A DNA stretch of 64,000 nt, from NCBI RefSeq assembly GCF_018991925.1, contig NW_024751891.1:241001-305000 (forward strand), read 5' to 3'. How positions within the stretch are numbered: position 1 is the stretch's first letter; each line of letters opens with the position of its first letter. Below are positions 36,156 through 48,771 of this stretch, piece after piece. Source of the stretch: Homarus americanus. Its lineage: Eukaryota > Arthropoda > Malacostraca > Decapoda > Nephropidae. Below the pieces are notes generated by a model. The model was not told the origin of the DNA and did no database searches. It saw only the letters and a program-made list of their open reading frames with translations. The translations under genes were made by a program, and so were the position numbers.

Positions 36156-36774
36156 GTTAACGTTCTGGGGAATAAGGAGGAGGAGGAGAAAGAAATAAAA
36201 AAAATATAAAGAACAAGAAAGAAAATAAATAGACTCACATTTTGTTAGTCTCAGTGTAATTTTGACGCCATCTTGGTTGTTGACATTGTGTGTATGGTCA
36301 TCAGATACATACTCAGGTTTGATAAACAAATTTATAACGCAAGTCTTCGAGAATTCGTCTTTGTAGCGTGATTAAATGGGTCAATTATAAGTTGTTTTTT
36401 AATAGCCATTTGAGAAGAAAATTTAATGGACCTATTGAGAATTCACCTTTATGTCGTAATTTAATGAGCCAATTAGATGTGAGTTCTTAATTATTTCAAT
36501 TAAGAGAAGAATTGCTGTTTTGAGAATTGGTTTCTCTGAAGCTTAATTGACTCGGGTTATTATTATTTTTTTTAATATCCAGATGAGAGGAAGATTTTTT
36601 TAATTATAAACTTTTAGAAATCTATTTTTTTGTATATAAACTTAAGTGATTCATTTAGATACTTTCCAATGTTTCATATTTGGAGAAAAGTTTACGTGCA
36701 AACCCGAAAATACGATCTTTAGAAACTGAGGAAAAAGCCATTAGTCTCTGTTATTATGACCGTGTACGTCCTAG
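36156..36774. other. AT-rich noncoding DNA
   Basis: GAATTC and TTAATTGA words recur; no gene is recognised. Confidence 0.4.
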
Positions 36775-37580
36775 CCTCTCCTTCCCTCCTCCTCCTCCTC
36801 CTCCCTCCTTCCTTCTCTCCTTCCTCTCCCTCCCTTCCCTCCATCCTCTCCCTCCCCCTCCTCCCGACTTGTATGATGAATGGTGGTGATAGATTATCTT
36901 CACCGTGTTCTGGCCTTCTCTCACCACCACTACCTGCATCTACTACCATCACTACCACCATCCTTCACTACCACTATTACTACTACCATAACTACCACCA
37001 TCCTCACTACACTAGCTACTACCACCAACTACCACCATCCCTCACTACTAACCTCTGCTACCATAACTACCACCATCCTCTACTACTATACTACTATAAC
37101 TACCATCCCTCACTACCACTATTACTACTGCTACCATAACTACCACCATCCCTCACTACCACTATTACTACTGCTACCATACTTACCACCATCCCTCTCT
37201 ACCATCATTATTACTCTTACTATCATTACCACTATCACTCCATTAACTACTACCATCCTGTTCGTTAACATTGCCATACCACTACCACCATTACCCTACT
37301 AGCGACAATACCTACCTACCACTACTACCACCTATCTCCTACTTCCCACTAGTATACTCTCTCTACCGACTATCTACCAACCCACACCATCACCCTTCCC
37401 TACCACCATACCCTTCTCCTACTACCACCACCTTTCCCCACTACCACGCCAACTTCCCACCACCACTTCCTCCCCAGCACCACCGCCTCCCAGCGCCTCC
37501 CCTCTCCCGCACGCCCACTCCCCAGCCACCACCCCTCCCAGCCACCACTTCCTCCCAGCGCCACTATCAGTGTTACAACG
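36775..37580. repeat. Polypyrimidine block and CTACCA minisatellite
   Basis: 36778-36865 is CTCC-rich. 36915-37240 repeats CATCCCTCACTACCACTATT and ACTACTGCTACCATAACTAC in units of about 45 bp. 37330-37580 is CCACC/CCAGC-rich. The long plus-strand T/Y/H/P frames are artefacts. Confidence 0.8.
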
Positions 37581-37629
37581 TAGCTCCTCACTTCAACTTG
37601 GCCAAGATAAACAGACAGACAAAACAGCT

Positions 37630-38105
37630 ACATCCCCTTCCGTCTATACGTCCTCCTTTCTTTCCTTCTTTCTTTGCTTCCTTCTGTTCTCTTTTCCTTT
37701 TTTCTTTGCTTCTATTCTCCTTTCCTTCTTCTTCTTCATCCTTCTTTCTTTGCTTCCTTTTTGCTCCTTCCCTTCCGTCCTGCTTTGATTTCTTCTGTTC
37801 ACATTTTCTTCATTCCTTTCTTCTTTGCATTCTTTCGTTCTCCTATCTTCCTTTCTTCCTTTTTTGCTTCCTTTCTCTTCTTCTCTTTCCTTTTCTTTGC
37901 CTCAAGCCTTCGTTTATCCTTCCTCATTCCTTCATTCTAGCTTCTATTTCTCTCTATTTAATTCCTTCCTTCCTTCCTCATATTATCTCCCACCTTCCTT
38001 CCCTTCCTCTATCTCCTTTCCTTCCCTCCTTCCCTCCTACCTTTCCTCCCTCCTTCCTCATCCAGCCTCCTTCCCCTCCCTCCCTTCTTCCCTCCCTTCT
38101 CTGGG
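37630..38105. repeat. TTCCTTC-rich polypyrimidine tract, about 0.5 kb
   Basis: CTTC and TTTC combinations with very few purines, without a crisp repeat unit. The S/F/L frames are artefacts. Confidence 0.8.
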
Positions 38106-38257
38106 GCCATTGCTAACTTTAGAATTCCGGAAACGTAGATATTTTCAGTGTAATTATCTATGTTTTCTAAGCATGTTTAATCAACCTCCCAGAATGTTAC
38201 TCGTATAAAGAATAATTATATTAACTTACCCGAGGCAGTTGAGGTGGGGAAGACAGC

Positions 38258-39010
38258 CCCACATGGACCCCCACACACACACACGGACCCCACACACACG
38301 GACCCCCCACACACGGACCCCCCACACACACACGGACCCCCACACACACGGACCCCCCACAGGACCCCCCACACACGGACCCCCACACACACGGACCCCC
38401 ACACACACGGACCCCCCACACACGGACCCCCACACGACCCCCACACACACACGACCCCACACACGACCCCCACACACGGACCCCCCACACACGGACCCCC
38501 ACACACACGGACCCTCCCCACACACGGACCCCCACACACACGGACCCCCACACACACGGACCCCCCACACACGGACCCCCCACACACACGGACCCCCACA
38601 CACGGACCCCCCACACACACGGACCCCCCACACACACGACCCCCCACACACACGGACCCCCCACACACACGGACCCCCCACACACACGACCCCCCACACA
38701 CACGGACCCCCACACGGACCCCCACACAGACCCCACAGGACCCCCACACACGGACCCCCCACACACGGACCCCCACACACGGACCACACACGGACCCCCC
38801 ACACACGGACCCCCCACACACGGACCCCCACACACACGGACCCCCACACACGGACCCCCCCACACACACGGACCCCACACGGACCCCCCCACACACGGAC
38901 CCCCCCACACACGGACCCCCACACGGACCCCCCACACACGGACCCCCCCACACACGGACCCCCCACACACACGGACCCCCCACACACGGACCCCCACACA
39001 CGGACCCCAC
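38258..39010. repeat. CACACACGGACCCCC minisatellite, about 0.75 kb
   Basis: About 48 units of 13-18 bp built on CACACACGGACCCCC, varying in the number of CA and C steps. The minus strand carries a GGGGG run in nearly every unit. Lack of stop triplets keeps three minus-strand frames and two plus-strand frames open over the whole block; none is a believable protein. Confidence 0.95.
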
Positions 39011-39250
39011 GAACTTTTAAGAGTGACTGTACCTCTGCTCCCCCCCTCTCCCGCTTACCCTCACCTCCCCTTCCCTCTCCCTGTCATACATCCTCCTCGT
39101 CTTTCCCTACCCCCCATTCCCCTATTTCCTCCTATTCCCTCCCCCTCCATTCCCTACCCCTCCTCCCCTCTTTCTTAGTCCCTATTCCTTTCCTCCCCTC
39201 CCTCCTAATCCATTCTACCACCCTCCTCCCGCCCTTAACCCCCACCCTTC
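39011..39250. other. C/T-rich low-complexity flank
   Basis: CTCCC/CCATTCC sequence without a defined unit. No gene is seen. Confidence 0.6.
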
Positions 39251-39934
39251 TGTTTTCCAATTGGTAGAAGGTAAAGCTGAAGGTCGTTGCTCATTGGTTC
39301 TGTTTAAAATGTTTAATACAAAACATAAATTAACGCCAAATTATAACCAGGTAAAAAAAAAAAGTTTAGTTTGGGTTGACGTGAAAATTAAACCAGATGA
39401 AAAAAATTGCGTCCATAAAAAAAAAAAATTGAACAACATTACTGATAATGTTTTGTTTACATCAAAATTGAAGAGAAAACACAATAAACACGGGATGAAA
39501 TAAAGTCCCACTAACAAAAGGTATAAATAAAAATCGGAATATTGTATTTTCCTTACTTACATGGAAATAAAATCCAACGAAAAGATTATAGTGTTAGATT
39601 CCCTTCTCCAAAACAAAATCCTGTTAGAATAAACTTTGGTCGACACTAGAATAAATCCAGCTATCTGATTTACATAAGCTTCAATAATGTTAACCTTTTG
39701 TTCATGTAGACACCAAAACAATACCCAGGAGATAGGTGGGAGGCGGGGGGTTGTAGTGTTAAAAGCTAGAAGAACTGCTATTGGAATGTGCAGAGGATAG
39801 GGAGGGGGGATGGATAGGATGTGATAGGGTGTGTTTTTTTGGGGGAGGGGTGAAGAGGATTTGTTGACATAGATTATTTTCACAGTGACGCATAAGACCA
39901 GGTGGCGATGTCCGGGGATTGTTTGCACAGTGGA
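39251..39934. other. Unique AT-rich DNA
   Basis: Open frames on both strands (39261-39503 plus, 39557-39928 minus) show no recognisable domain. Confidence 0.4.
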
Positions 39935-40280
39935 CGGTGGGGAGGGTATTAGGAGAAAGGGGAATTTTGGTAAGGGGAGGGGTGTTTGGAGGTAAGGGGT
40001 TCTTAGAGAGGGGAGGGAATCTTTTAAGAGGGGAGAGGTTCTTTGGAGGAAGGAGGTATTTGGAGAGGGTAGGGGGTGCTTGGAGAGGGTATAGGGTATT
40101 TGGAGAAGAGGGAAGGAGGTGAAGGAGAGGGAATTGGGTGTTTGAAGAGGGAATTGGGTGTTTAGAGAGGGGAGGGGGTATTTGGATTGGGGACGGGAGG
40201 GGGAGTTTGGAGAGGAGAGTGAATGTTTGGAGAGGGAAAATGGTGTTTGAATAGGGTAGGAGGGGTGTTTGGAGGGTCGT
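39935..40280. repeat. G-rich GTTTGGAGAGGGGAGGGGG minisatellite
   Basis: About 13 eroded units of about 22-28 bp containing TTTGGAGAGG and GGGAGGGGGT. Multiple closely spaced G-runs make the plus strand a G-quadruplex candidate. Confidence 0.75.
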
Positions 40281-40735
40281 TGTAATTTCTCTCTCTTAAA
40301 TTATTGATGTATATAGCAACTCACCAGTAAAAAAAAATCACACACACAACATTGGACGCAGGAAATAAAGCACAAATAAAACACGAAAAAGGATCATGTC
40401 ATAAAACACCATAAATTCAAGAAATTACAAATACATATACGAAATAAAACACACAAACACACATAAGATAAAAAAAAACGAAAAAAACACACACACAAAA
40501 AAGATAAACTACATATTAATAACAAAAGAAAAATAACATCGTATAAAACATTCATAGGTAAATATATCATTAGACGTAATACATACACCTCTCTTTATAA
40601 AACATTTCAGAAGATAAAAAAACACGCCACGACAAATCAAGTGTAAACATCTCGACTAAACATCTCAAAAGAACCACGTTAGATAATTCGCTGTAAATCA
40701 CTCACAAAAACTAAACAGAGCATAATAATAACCAC
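40281..40735. other. A-rich noncoding DNA
   Basis: AAACACAC and AAATAAAACAC words dominate. No gene is recognised. Confidence 0.4.
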
Positions 40736-40795
40736 GCTAATTCTAACGTAACTCTAACGTAACCTAACGTAACCTAACCTAACATAACCTTACCT
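40736..40795. repeat. Interstitial telomere-like CCTAA block
   Basis: Degenerate repeats of TAACCTAACGTAACCTAACC, matching the arthropod (TTAGG)n telomere motif in reverse complement with GTAA variants. It is too short and degenerate to be an active telomere. Confidence 0.6.
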
Positions 40796-40840
40796 TTCAT
40801 CACTAGGTGGGGGAAGGGGAGTAAATGCTCAGGTGATCCC

Positions 40841-40980
40841 TCATACAGTACCTGGGAGCCTCATACAGCACCTGGGAGCCTCATACAGTACCTGGGAGCC
40901 TCATACAGCACCTGGGAGCCTCATACAGTACCTGGGAGCCTCATACAGCACCTGGGAGCCTCATACAGTACCTGGGAGCC
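40841..40980. repeat. 20-bp minisatellite with strict 40-bp higher-order pattern
   Basis: Seven perfect tandem copies of TCATACAGYACCTGGGAGCC. The ninth base of each copy alternates T, C, T, C, T, C, T without exception, so the real duplicating unit is 40 bp. The absence of any other substitution implies very recent expansion. Confidence 0.97.
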
Positions 40981-41538
40981 TTTAACCCACGACACTCAGG
41001 AGCTAAGATTATGGTCGATAAGAAATGAATACATCCCCCCACACACACACCTTTGAAAAACCTGAAGAAATAAGAGTACTCCCTGAGCCTCAATAGCACA
41101 CGTACAGTAGGCTCTCAAAGGCTCTCTCCTCCTCCTCCCCCTCCCTGGTGGCTCAAAGATGATGTAACTAAAGTGATTCTTTTGATGCTGACTAAGGAGA
41201 AAAAATATAATAATTACTCTTCTTTCGGGATTTAAACTTCAAGATCATTTATATATAAAGTGAAATCATAAGTTATATTACATTATACTTATTATGAAAC
41301 AGTATTACATGTACAGGTGTTGTTAATAAGTACAGGTGGATAGTGTAGTGGTTTTATTAATTAGGGAAGGTTAAATATAATTGAGGATTAGTGTATGTTA
41401 TTATATTTGGTTTATTTTTGACATATAGAAACTTAAGTGATGTATATTATTATAGTATATTATTAGGCGTGTAGTTAGTATCAAGGTATGAAATAACACC
41501 ACACACATGACTGTCTCCGTGTGGGCGAGATGAAAACA
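40981..41538. other. Unique noncoding DNA
   Basis: Nothing recognised. Confidence 0.4.
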
Positions 41539-41558
41539 GCACACGCACACGCACACGC

Positions 41559-41589
<31 letters not shown>

Positions 41590-41687
41590 TATCACACTGT
41601 AGGACGTCTGTCTCTGTTTTTATTCCTCGTCCTTTTATGAATGTTCCGCCACGCTTGAAGATTTTTTCCTCTTTCTTCCACTACCCA

Positions 41688-41745
<58 letters not shown>
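41539..41745. repeat. (CACACG)n/(CA)n and (CT)27 microsatellites
   Basis: CACACG hexamers and CA repeats at 41539-41589, and pure CT at 41691-41745. Confidence 0.95.
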
Positions 41746-41747
<2 letters not shown>

Positions 41748-44047
41748 CATTATATTTTATTTTATTAAGTTTCTTCTCTTTTTCTCTCCTGTAATAATGT
41801 CATGCCATATCGTCTCACAATATGACGTTGGATTTGGGATTTACCTGTGATACCTGAGGATTATGGGTAACTGTAATCTAAAGTGTGTGTACACCGCCTC
41901 CGGCCTAATGACCTCGCGATGTTTCATACTGATCTCACTTCCACCCAGACGTAAATCCAGTATTTGCAGGTCTAGAAAAATCCTGCTAGTGGGTGTGAAG
42001 TTCTTGTAACTAGACTTCCCCACTTGAGTCATACCTCTGTCACTCACACACTAGAGAGAGACTAGACGACAATGGCGTTCAGTAAGCAGTTGAAGCAGAT
42101 ACCTGAGCAGCAAACCTGTCCATGGTAGCGACAACAATGAACCATTGCCGGCTGAATCCTATGGATGCTAACCACAGTGAAAACCCGACAGAGAGAGTGA
42201 ATTAAGTGTCGCTGTCAGTATGTTCTTTCATCAACTTGGGTATGCCGGCCGCAGGGATGTCCCCAGCTGGGATCCAATGATCTTTGTTCCAGCCAGGCCG
42301 CCATCCCGACGACACCGTCTGGTGGATAATTGGTACCACAGTCATCAAAAAAGAAACAGATATCTAGGGACGAAGGAGTCGATCTTGATCCTCTCTTTGA
42401 CCCAAGGGCCTTGTCTTCACTGATTGGGTAGGAAGAGGCTGACCTTAATTGTGTTGGTCCAAAGTCAACGTGTTGGTTACACTCAGCGCTTGCAACGTCA
42501 GGTGTGAGCTGCCAGAAACAAGTAGAGGACAAAGAAGAGAATCGGAGAGGAAGATGTTGATAAAATTGTTGAGATGTTGGTGGAGAAGATGTACCTCAGG
42601 TCCTGTGTGATGGACGTCTCCGGTGTGTAGAAAATTGACTAGCTGATCCCCCTGACTGCTGGGATGCTCTCATTCCCCCTCGAGTTCTGTTAATAAGCCC
42701 TTTGTCGTTGCAAGTGTGGTTATGCCGCTGAAATCATCAATTACCAGGGAGGAGGTACCTTCGATATTATCAGTACGAATACCTGTAGGCAGTTAGTACG
42801 TGGTGGGTAATGTGTTCAATCCGAAATTTAGTGAGCAGTAAGAAAGTGTCTGTGTGCCACCCACTATCTACAGCGTGAATCCCGTCTCTCTGCTTGTTGC
42901 CATATATACTTTCATCAGTTGTGAAATGAGATACCAGCTGAAGCACAGAAACTAAAATGTATGTGGGTATGTATCTAGAATATGTGTGACGTCATCTAAG
43001 AATATGAAAACCAGATTTCTTTGTGTGAATTAAGATGAGAAGTGAATAAAATCTAGGTTCTGAAAATTTCTGTAAATTAACGTTGATAAATTATTCTGTT
43101 GAAATATTAGTCATTTAAAAATTGAACAAGTTAAGATGTATAAAATTTTGAAGAAGAAGACACATGTTTGTTTTTGTTTTTCATTTGAGTGATTTTATTG
43201 TTGTTGTTTTTTTACTTTATTTGATACCCAATTGAATTTGATTTTTTTCATTATTTTGATTTAGTATTATTCTTCATGATTTCTATCCTAGAGTAAATTT
43301 ATTGCTTATTTTAGTTCTCGTGATATTTGCGCCTCTGCCAGTTGATTTTGAATAATTCATAATTGATATTTTTATTATCGTTATTTTTAGCAGTTTTCTA
43401 GTTATATTATTCAAAGAACGAGAATATTTAAATATTATTTTGACATTTAGTTGAATTTCAATATCTTTCCATTTATGTTAACCTGCGTCTTTAGTTCAGA
43501 CCTACCAACAAGCCTTTTGTGAGTTAGCCGATATCAAGCGACGTACAATTCGATTTTTCAGATATTAAAAAATAGATTATTGCATTATTATCAAATTGAT
43601 TCTTATGCCACTAATAAGTTAAGATATTCCTAGCTATGATAAGGAATGAAATTTTACAAAATATATTCAACATGTGTCTAATTTCCACATAAGCGACCAT
43701 GAGGAGTATTGTAATAATGTCATGTCTTAGAGAAACTTTGTATGGAAATTCAGTTTAGAAAAGATTCCCGTCAAAGAGTTCGTGTAGCGGGACTCCTCTA
43801 TGTCAGTGCCTGTGTGTGTCTATGCCGAAGCTAATCACCATGACAGGCCTACACTACCCCTTCCTCCCTTACCTGCGGTTCTTCCTCCATCTCATTCTCT
43901 ATAAATGAACAGAAAGAATAAGAGTAAGAATTAGAGATATAAGAATAAGGCTCAAAGAAAGAAGAAAGGTGAAATCCGAGTAGTAAGAATTAAAGAATAA
44001 AACAAGGAAATAAATAGTAAATAAAGGGATAAATAACCGTATTTGTC
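41746..44047. other. Low-repeat DNA without recognised gene
   Basis: One of the least repetitive stretches. Overlapping open frames at 42215-42532 (minus, 105 codons) and 42220-42423 (plus) have no family signature I know. 42950-43700 is AT-rich. A spliced host gene could have small exons here, but I cannot support one. Confidence 0.35.
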
Positions 44048-44080
44048 ACACACACACACACATACACACACACTCACTCG

Positions 44081-44164
<84 letters not shown>
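44048..44164. repeat. (CA)n and (CT)41 microsatellites
   Basis: CA repeats 44048-44072 with a CATACA interruption, then an almost uninterrupted CT run 44083-44164. Confidence 0.95.
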
Positions 44165-44167
<3 letters not shown>

Positions 44168-45770
44168 CCCCCTTTTCATATCTTCTCTCTCTCACTGTCT
44201 TCCGCCCAGCAGCACTCGGTGTGTGTGTGGCCAGAACAATGGCTTCACCGGATCTGTGTATAGGATGAAGCTTATTGGAAATCGTAGGGACAGATGTATC
44301 GAAAAATTGGTCCGACCTCAGAGGAAAATGGTCCCAGCTATTAGGATACTGAGAGAGAGAAGAGAGAGAGAGAAGAGAAAGTGGACCAGGCAGAGCGTCT
44401 CATTAGGGTTCACATTCAGAGTGGCTGGGTGGAGTAGGAAAGCCTTGCCGTGTGATAGTGGAGACTGACCATCACTCCGCCCAGTGATCGCCGCCACTGA
44501 TTGGGAGGTGATGTTGGTGACCGAGAGAGCGCCTCCTCCAATCACACACTGCGTCCCTGGCTCAGAGAGATTCTCAGTCGGCAGTACGTAACAATACAGT
44601 TAAATTAATCTCGGTTTGGAAATCGTTTTAGTAGGTTATCCTATGATAAATGTTGGGGTAAGTTGATTATACATATGTAATGATTCACCTCCAGGAAAGA
44701 ATGGTGGAGAGTTAGGGAGGTATAACGCTGGGTTATTCCTCAGTGGGAAACAGACACAAAGAGAAAATTAGTCTGAGAGCGAGTTAGTTCTTAGCTCTGT
44801 TGGTCGTTGGTTAAAGACCGCCAAGGTTGCTCCCTACGGAGACGCAATTCCACCACTAAACCAGACAGAATAGGACTGCTGCAGCCTCCAGCCCCTTACT
44901 TTACTGCCAAGATGTAGGTCCCAGACCTAGATAAGAGTTCTTCCAGACCAGTTGTGCTAAGAAAATGGCGGGTGTCCGGTGTAACAATAAGACCAGATGT
45001 GCCTCACCAGGCTCCTGAAAATGGTAAAGCTTCAGGAGCAACTACACGAGTACACCCTCTTCCTTTACTTCATCATGTCTGCCTCTCACAACGCATGTGA
45101 CCAGGTGTATGACAAACGTTGATGTGGCAGTTCCAGTTTACAGTCGGAAGAGCCTAGTGGGCGTCGCAACAACTGGTCAGTGTCGCCGCCGTCAGCCACT
45201 GGGAACAGTTTGGAAATAATTTTATCCGGGAAGAAGACAAAGTTTGTTGGTGGTAACTGGCAGGTGAATGACACAATTTGGTTTTTGGAAAAGTTGATCT
45301 GTTGTTAAATCTGTTCAACCATGTGCCAACCAGGAACTTGGCGAATACATGATCAATTGTGTTGTTGCACTGTTCATTGTTGCCGCTTCTGACCGAGCTT
45401 CACAAGTGTACTGAGTACTGTTATGGACTGTCGGCTACAACTATCTCCTGCATCTCATCACACCTGAAGCTCATGTTCAGTATATGTTGGTGACTACACT
45501 CCTACAATCTACACTACAGATCAACAGCCAACGCCTTGTAACGCTTTCATCCTGGATGCACTGTGGCAGGAAATATTTGCCGCCAAGATACGTGAATGAT
45601 GATGATCACTAAGACAGCGTCGCAACACTCGGGACTAGAGTGAGGGGTGAGTGATAGCGCATCTGTAAACAACAATGACGTGGCTGCTAGTCCTCAAAGG
45701 TCTGCCAGTTATTTTCCCCTTAACTTGTACAAGAGAACACAACTAGTTACGTTATAGTGTCGTTTATCTT
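44165..45770. other. Low-repeat DNA without recognised gene
   Basis: Open frames are short and overlap on both strands (for example 44318-44545 minus, 45086-45274 minus). No domain is recognised. Confidence 0.35.
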
Positions 45771-46075
45771 TCAAGCCACTTTGTGTTATATTGTAGTGCA
45801 AAGATTTAGTGACCCAGTTAGGTGTATTCTCCCGTCTCTCGTTAGGGGGAAAACTAAACGTACGAACTCTGTAAATCCTTCTTCCTGTCGTAACTTTAGT
45901 GAGTCAAGGAAATACATTCTTACAACTACAGTTAAGAACAAAATATAACCCTTTAAGAATCATCTGTCGTAGTTTGAGTCAGTTAAGATTATCTTCAAGC
46001 AACTCCAGTTAAGGTAAACAGTTAAAGAATACATCTCCTCCAAATACACACGTCGTTAACAGCCCCAGTTTAGAG
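45771..46075 (+). repeat. Decayed TGTCGTAG-family repeat, second locus
   Basis: Contains CTTCCTGTCGTAACTTTAGT and GAGTCAAGGAAATACATTCT (45881-45920), then ATCTGTCGTAGTTTGAGTCA (45961-45980). These match, in opposite orientation, the units at 5.1-5.5 kb and the block at 56.8 kb. Confidence 0.5.
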
Positions 46076-46334
46076 ACAGGAACCAAACACTCCAACGGCG
46101 ACGAGAAAAAAAACCCACAACAACAACCACACTATGAGAAGGAAATTAAACACCTACCAAAAAAGTATTGACAGGAAGAAAGGAAGAACAATCACCAAGC
46201 AAGACCTCGACCTCCAGCGACATTTCTTCAGGACACAGAGAACGAGACCAACTGTCGGGAAGACTTCGGTAAAACGATAAACCACCAGCAACCACTTTGT
46301 AGGATTGAACCGCTCCCGGGCACACACCCCTGCG

Positions 46335-46840
46335 ACCCTCTCTCTTGGGATGGTGGTGTTATGGTGTTGGAGAGATGGTGGTGTTATGGTGTTGGAGATA
46401 TGGTGGTGTTATGGTGTTGGAGAGATGGTGGTGTTATGGTGTTGGAGAGATGGTGGTGTTATGGTGTTGGAGAGATGGTGGTGTTTTGGTGTTGGAGAGA
46501 TGGTGGTGTTATGGTGTTGAAGAGATGGTGGTGTTATGGTGTTGGAGAGATGGTGGTGTTATGGTGTTGGAGAGATGGTGGTGTTATGGTGTTGGAGAGA
46601 TGGTGGTGTTAAGGTGTTGGAGAGATGGTGGTGTTATGGTGTTGGAGAGATGGTGAATGGTGGGATGTTGGAGAGATGGGTGGTGTTTTTGGTGTTGGAG
46701 AGATGGTGGTGTTATGGTGTTGAGAGATGGTGGTGTTAAGGAGTTGGAGAGATGGTGTGTTATGGTGTTGGAGAGATGGTGGTGTTATGGAGTTGGAGGA
46801 GAGATGGTGGTGTTAAGAGATGATGGTGAGAGATGGTGGT
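46335..46840. repeat. 25-bp GTTATGGTGTTGGAGAGATG minisatellite
   Basis: About 19 units. The first 13 are near-perfect with occasional single changes (GTTTTGG, GTTGAAG, GTTAAGG); later units shrink. Three plus-strand frames are open because the unit lacks stops in any phase, so the predicted proteins are artefacts. Confidence 0.95.
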
Positions 46841-47070
46841 GAAGAGATGATGGTGAGATGAGTGGTGATGGAGGGAAATGGTGGTGATGGAGGAGGATGG
46901 AGGAGATGGAGGATGAGTGATGGAGAGTGGTGGTGAAGGATGGAGGGAGATGGTGATGGTGAGATGGAGGGAGATAGTGGTGATGGAGGGAGATAGTGGT
47001 GATGGTGGTGATGGTGGAGAAGGTGGTGGTGGTGATGGTGGAGAAGGTGGTGGTGGTGGTGATGAAGGAT
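46841..47070. repeat. GATGGTGGTGATGGAGGGA degenerate array
   Basis: A decayed continuation of the 25-bp array, dominated by GATGGTGGTGATGG words. Confidence 0.8.
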
Positions 47071-47166
47071 GGTAGTGCCTTAATATGGCGTAAAAATACT
47101 GTTAAAACATGAAAAAAATTCTCATTACCTGATTTACTCATGGAAGTTCACAATTTAATTTTACAT

Positions 47167-47213
<47 letters not shown>

Positions 47214-48645
47214 CACACCAATGAAGATGCATGAATTAAATTAGGAGAGTAAAAATGTATCCCACTTGACCAATTACTGTAAGATCTTTTTTTTTTCCAC
47301 TACGTAATAAAAGTGTTGGTTAGTCTTATGAAAAGGATTTGTCTCTTAATTGGTTGAAGTTTTACTTTGAGATACTTATTTTGTCTTTCCCAACTTGGAA
47401 CAGAGGAGCTTCTGTTCGAGTGTTGCACCTTCAGGATATTCAGTACGTAATACCGCACAGCCATAAAACATATTTAAACCCTACCAACGGGACTGTGATC
47501 GGTGTCATGTCAGTATTTTACAGAATTTTCCCTTTCCATCGTATTCCTGAACCTAATAGTATGGTGGGTGTCCGAGGGGCCACCCAGAGTAGTGAAACGA
47601 TGACCAGAAGTGTGACACAACCTTTATGTTTGTGCCCGAGCTACACCACACAAAATGTTTATATGTAAATGATAAAATAATAAAAAACATAATATGAACT
47701 TTAAAAAAAAACACAGTTGAGCTTCATAGATATCAAACACGAAATTATAATAACATACAACATTACTACTCATGAGGCAGATAATAATCAATTGTTTATC
47801 ATCAGAGTGCTCAGTAGAGCGTTAATGGAGGAATGTATTGTTCACTTCCACCAGAACTGTAAACATAGTTCGCCACAATGCAGGTCTAGTTGAGAACTTT
47901 GCCAAGAATATTACTGACAACTCACCTCCAGTATGTCATTCAGATAATGTCCTATGTAGTGACAGCTCCTTGTTTTCCTGAGACAGATGATGCATTTTAA
48001 TACATAGAGGACAGGAAGATATCAGAGAAGTGTCACTCATGTTTATTCACCAAGGCGGCCGACCCCCTGCCAAAAACTGTAGATATTTGACACTTAATTG
48101 TTCTGAAATGTTGGTAGTTGTGTGGTGCAGGAAAAGCTTTCTGTGTCAGGAAGTCCCATAAAGTGTCAGTCCGGGGAAGAAACGAGTTTTGGTAGACAGA
48201 GGCGCTGCAATTTGGTGTATTGAAAGAAAGGGCTGGTACTCCCCGATGCCTTCGTGGGTCGATGGTGGGTGCGGGAGAAGGTCACTAGAACAAAGACTGT
48301 GAAAGTATCTATCGAACAGAGAGCGCGAGGAGATGTTCTTGTGAACATAAAGTACCGCACTAGAAGTTTTTGGGTAAAGTTATTTTTGCTGCCACTGTGC
48401 CCTCAATATTCCACTGGGAAGACTGTGAAGGTCATACAGACATAAGCCCTCCATTACCTCGCGTTCCATAAGCGATAGTTCTGTGTTAATGGTCCGTGGA
48501 GCCGCACCACTAAACTCCAGAACTACACTGAGTGTCTGCAGGAGGTTCAGTCATGGCGTAAGTGGAGGACATTGTTGTGGAAGAGAAGCTTTGAGACGTT
48601 GATGTAAGGAGGTAGTGAGCCCGTGAAGAAGTGAACTGCCTCAGT
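47071..48645. other. Mostly unique DNA with (CT)n
   Basis: (CT)n lies at 47170-47210. A 109-codon plus-strand frame (47339-47668) and a 63-codon frame (48254-48445) have protein-like composition but no motif I recognise and no visible splice context. Confidence 0.35.
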
Positions 48646-48771
48646 ATATTGATGTTATAATGTATTACTGTGTTATAATGTATCACTGCTTTATAGTGTA
48701 TCACAGCATTACAATGTATCACTGCATTATGGTATATTACCGCGTTATAGTATATTACTATGTTATAATAT
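48646..48771. repeat. 18-bp TATCACTGCATTATAGTG minisatellite, 7 units
   Basis: Seven diverged units such as TATTACTGTGTTATAATG, TATCACTGCTTTATAGTG, TATCACAGCATTACAATG, all exactly 18 bp. The fixed length with many substitutions indicates an old array without recent expansion. Confidence 0.85.

Noticed and set aside
37271..38208. Plus-strand S/F/P/L-rich frames up to 281 codons
   Set aside because: They lie in polypyrimidine low-complexity DNA.
38216..39267. Five overlapping long open frames on both strands
   Set aside because: The CACACACGGACCCCC repeat contains no stop in these phases; three mutually overlapping minus-strand frames cannot all be genes.
42215..42532. 105-codon minus-strand frame
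   Set aside because: Ordinary composition, but an overlapping plus-strand frame exists and no family is recognised.
46305..46740. Several GGVMVLERW-type repeat proteins
   Set aside because: The 25-bp minisatellite is open in all three forward frames; no start context or unique sequence.
47339..47668. 109-codon plus-strand frame with ordinary composition
   Set aside because: No recognised domain and no splice or promoter support; kept only as a note within the spacer description.
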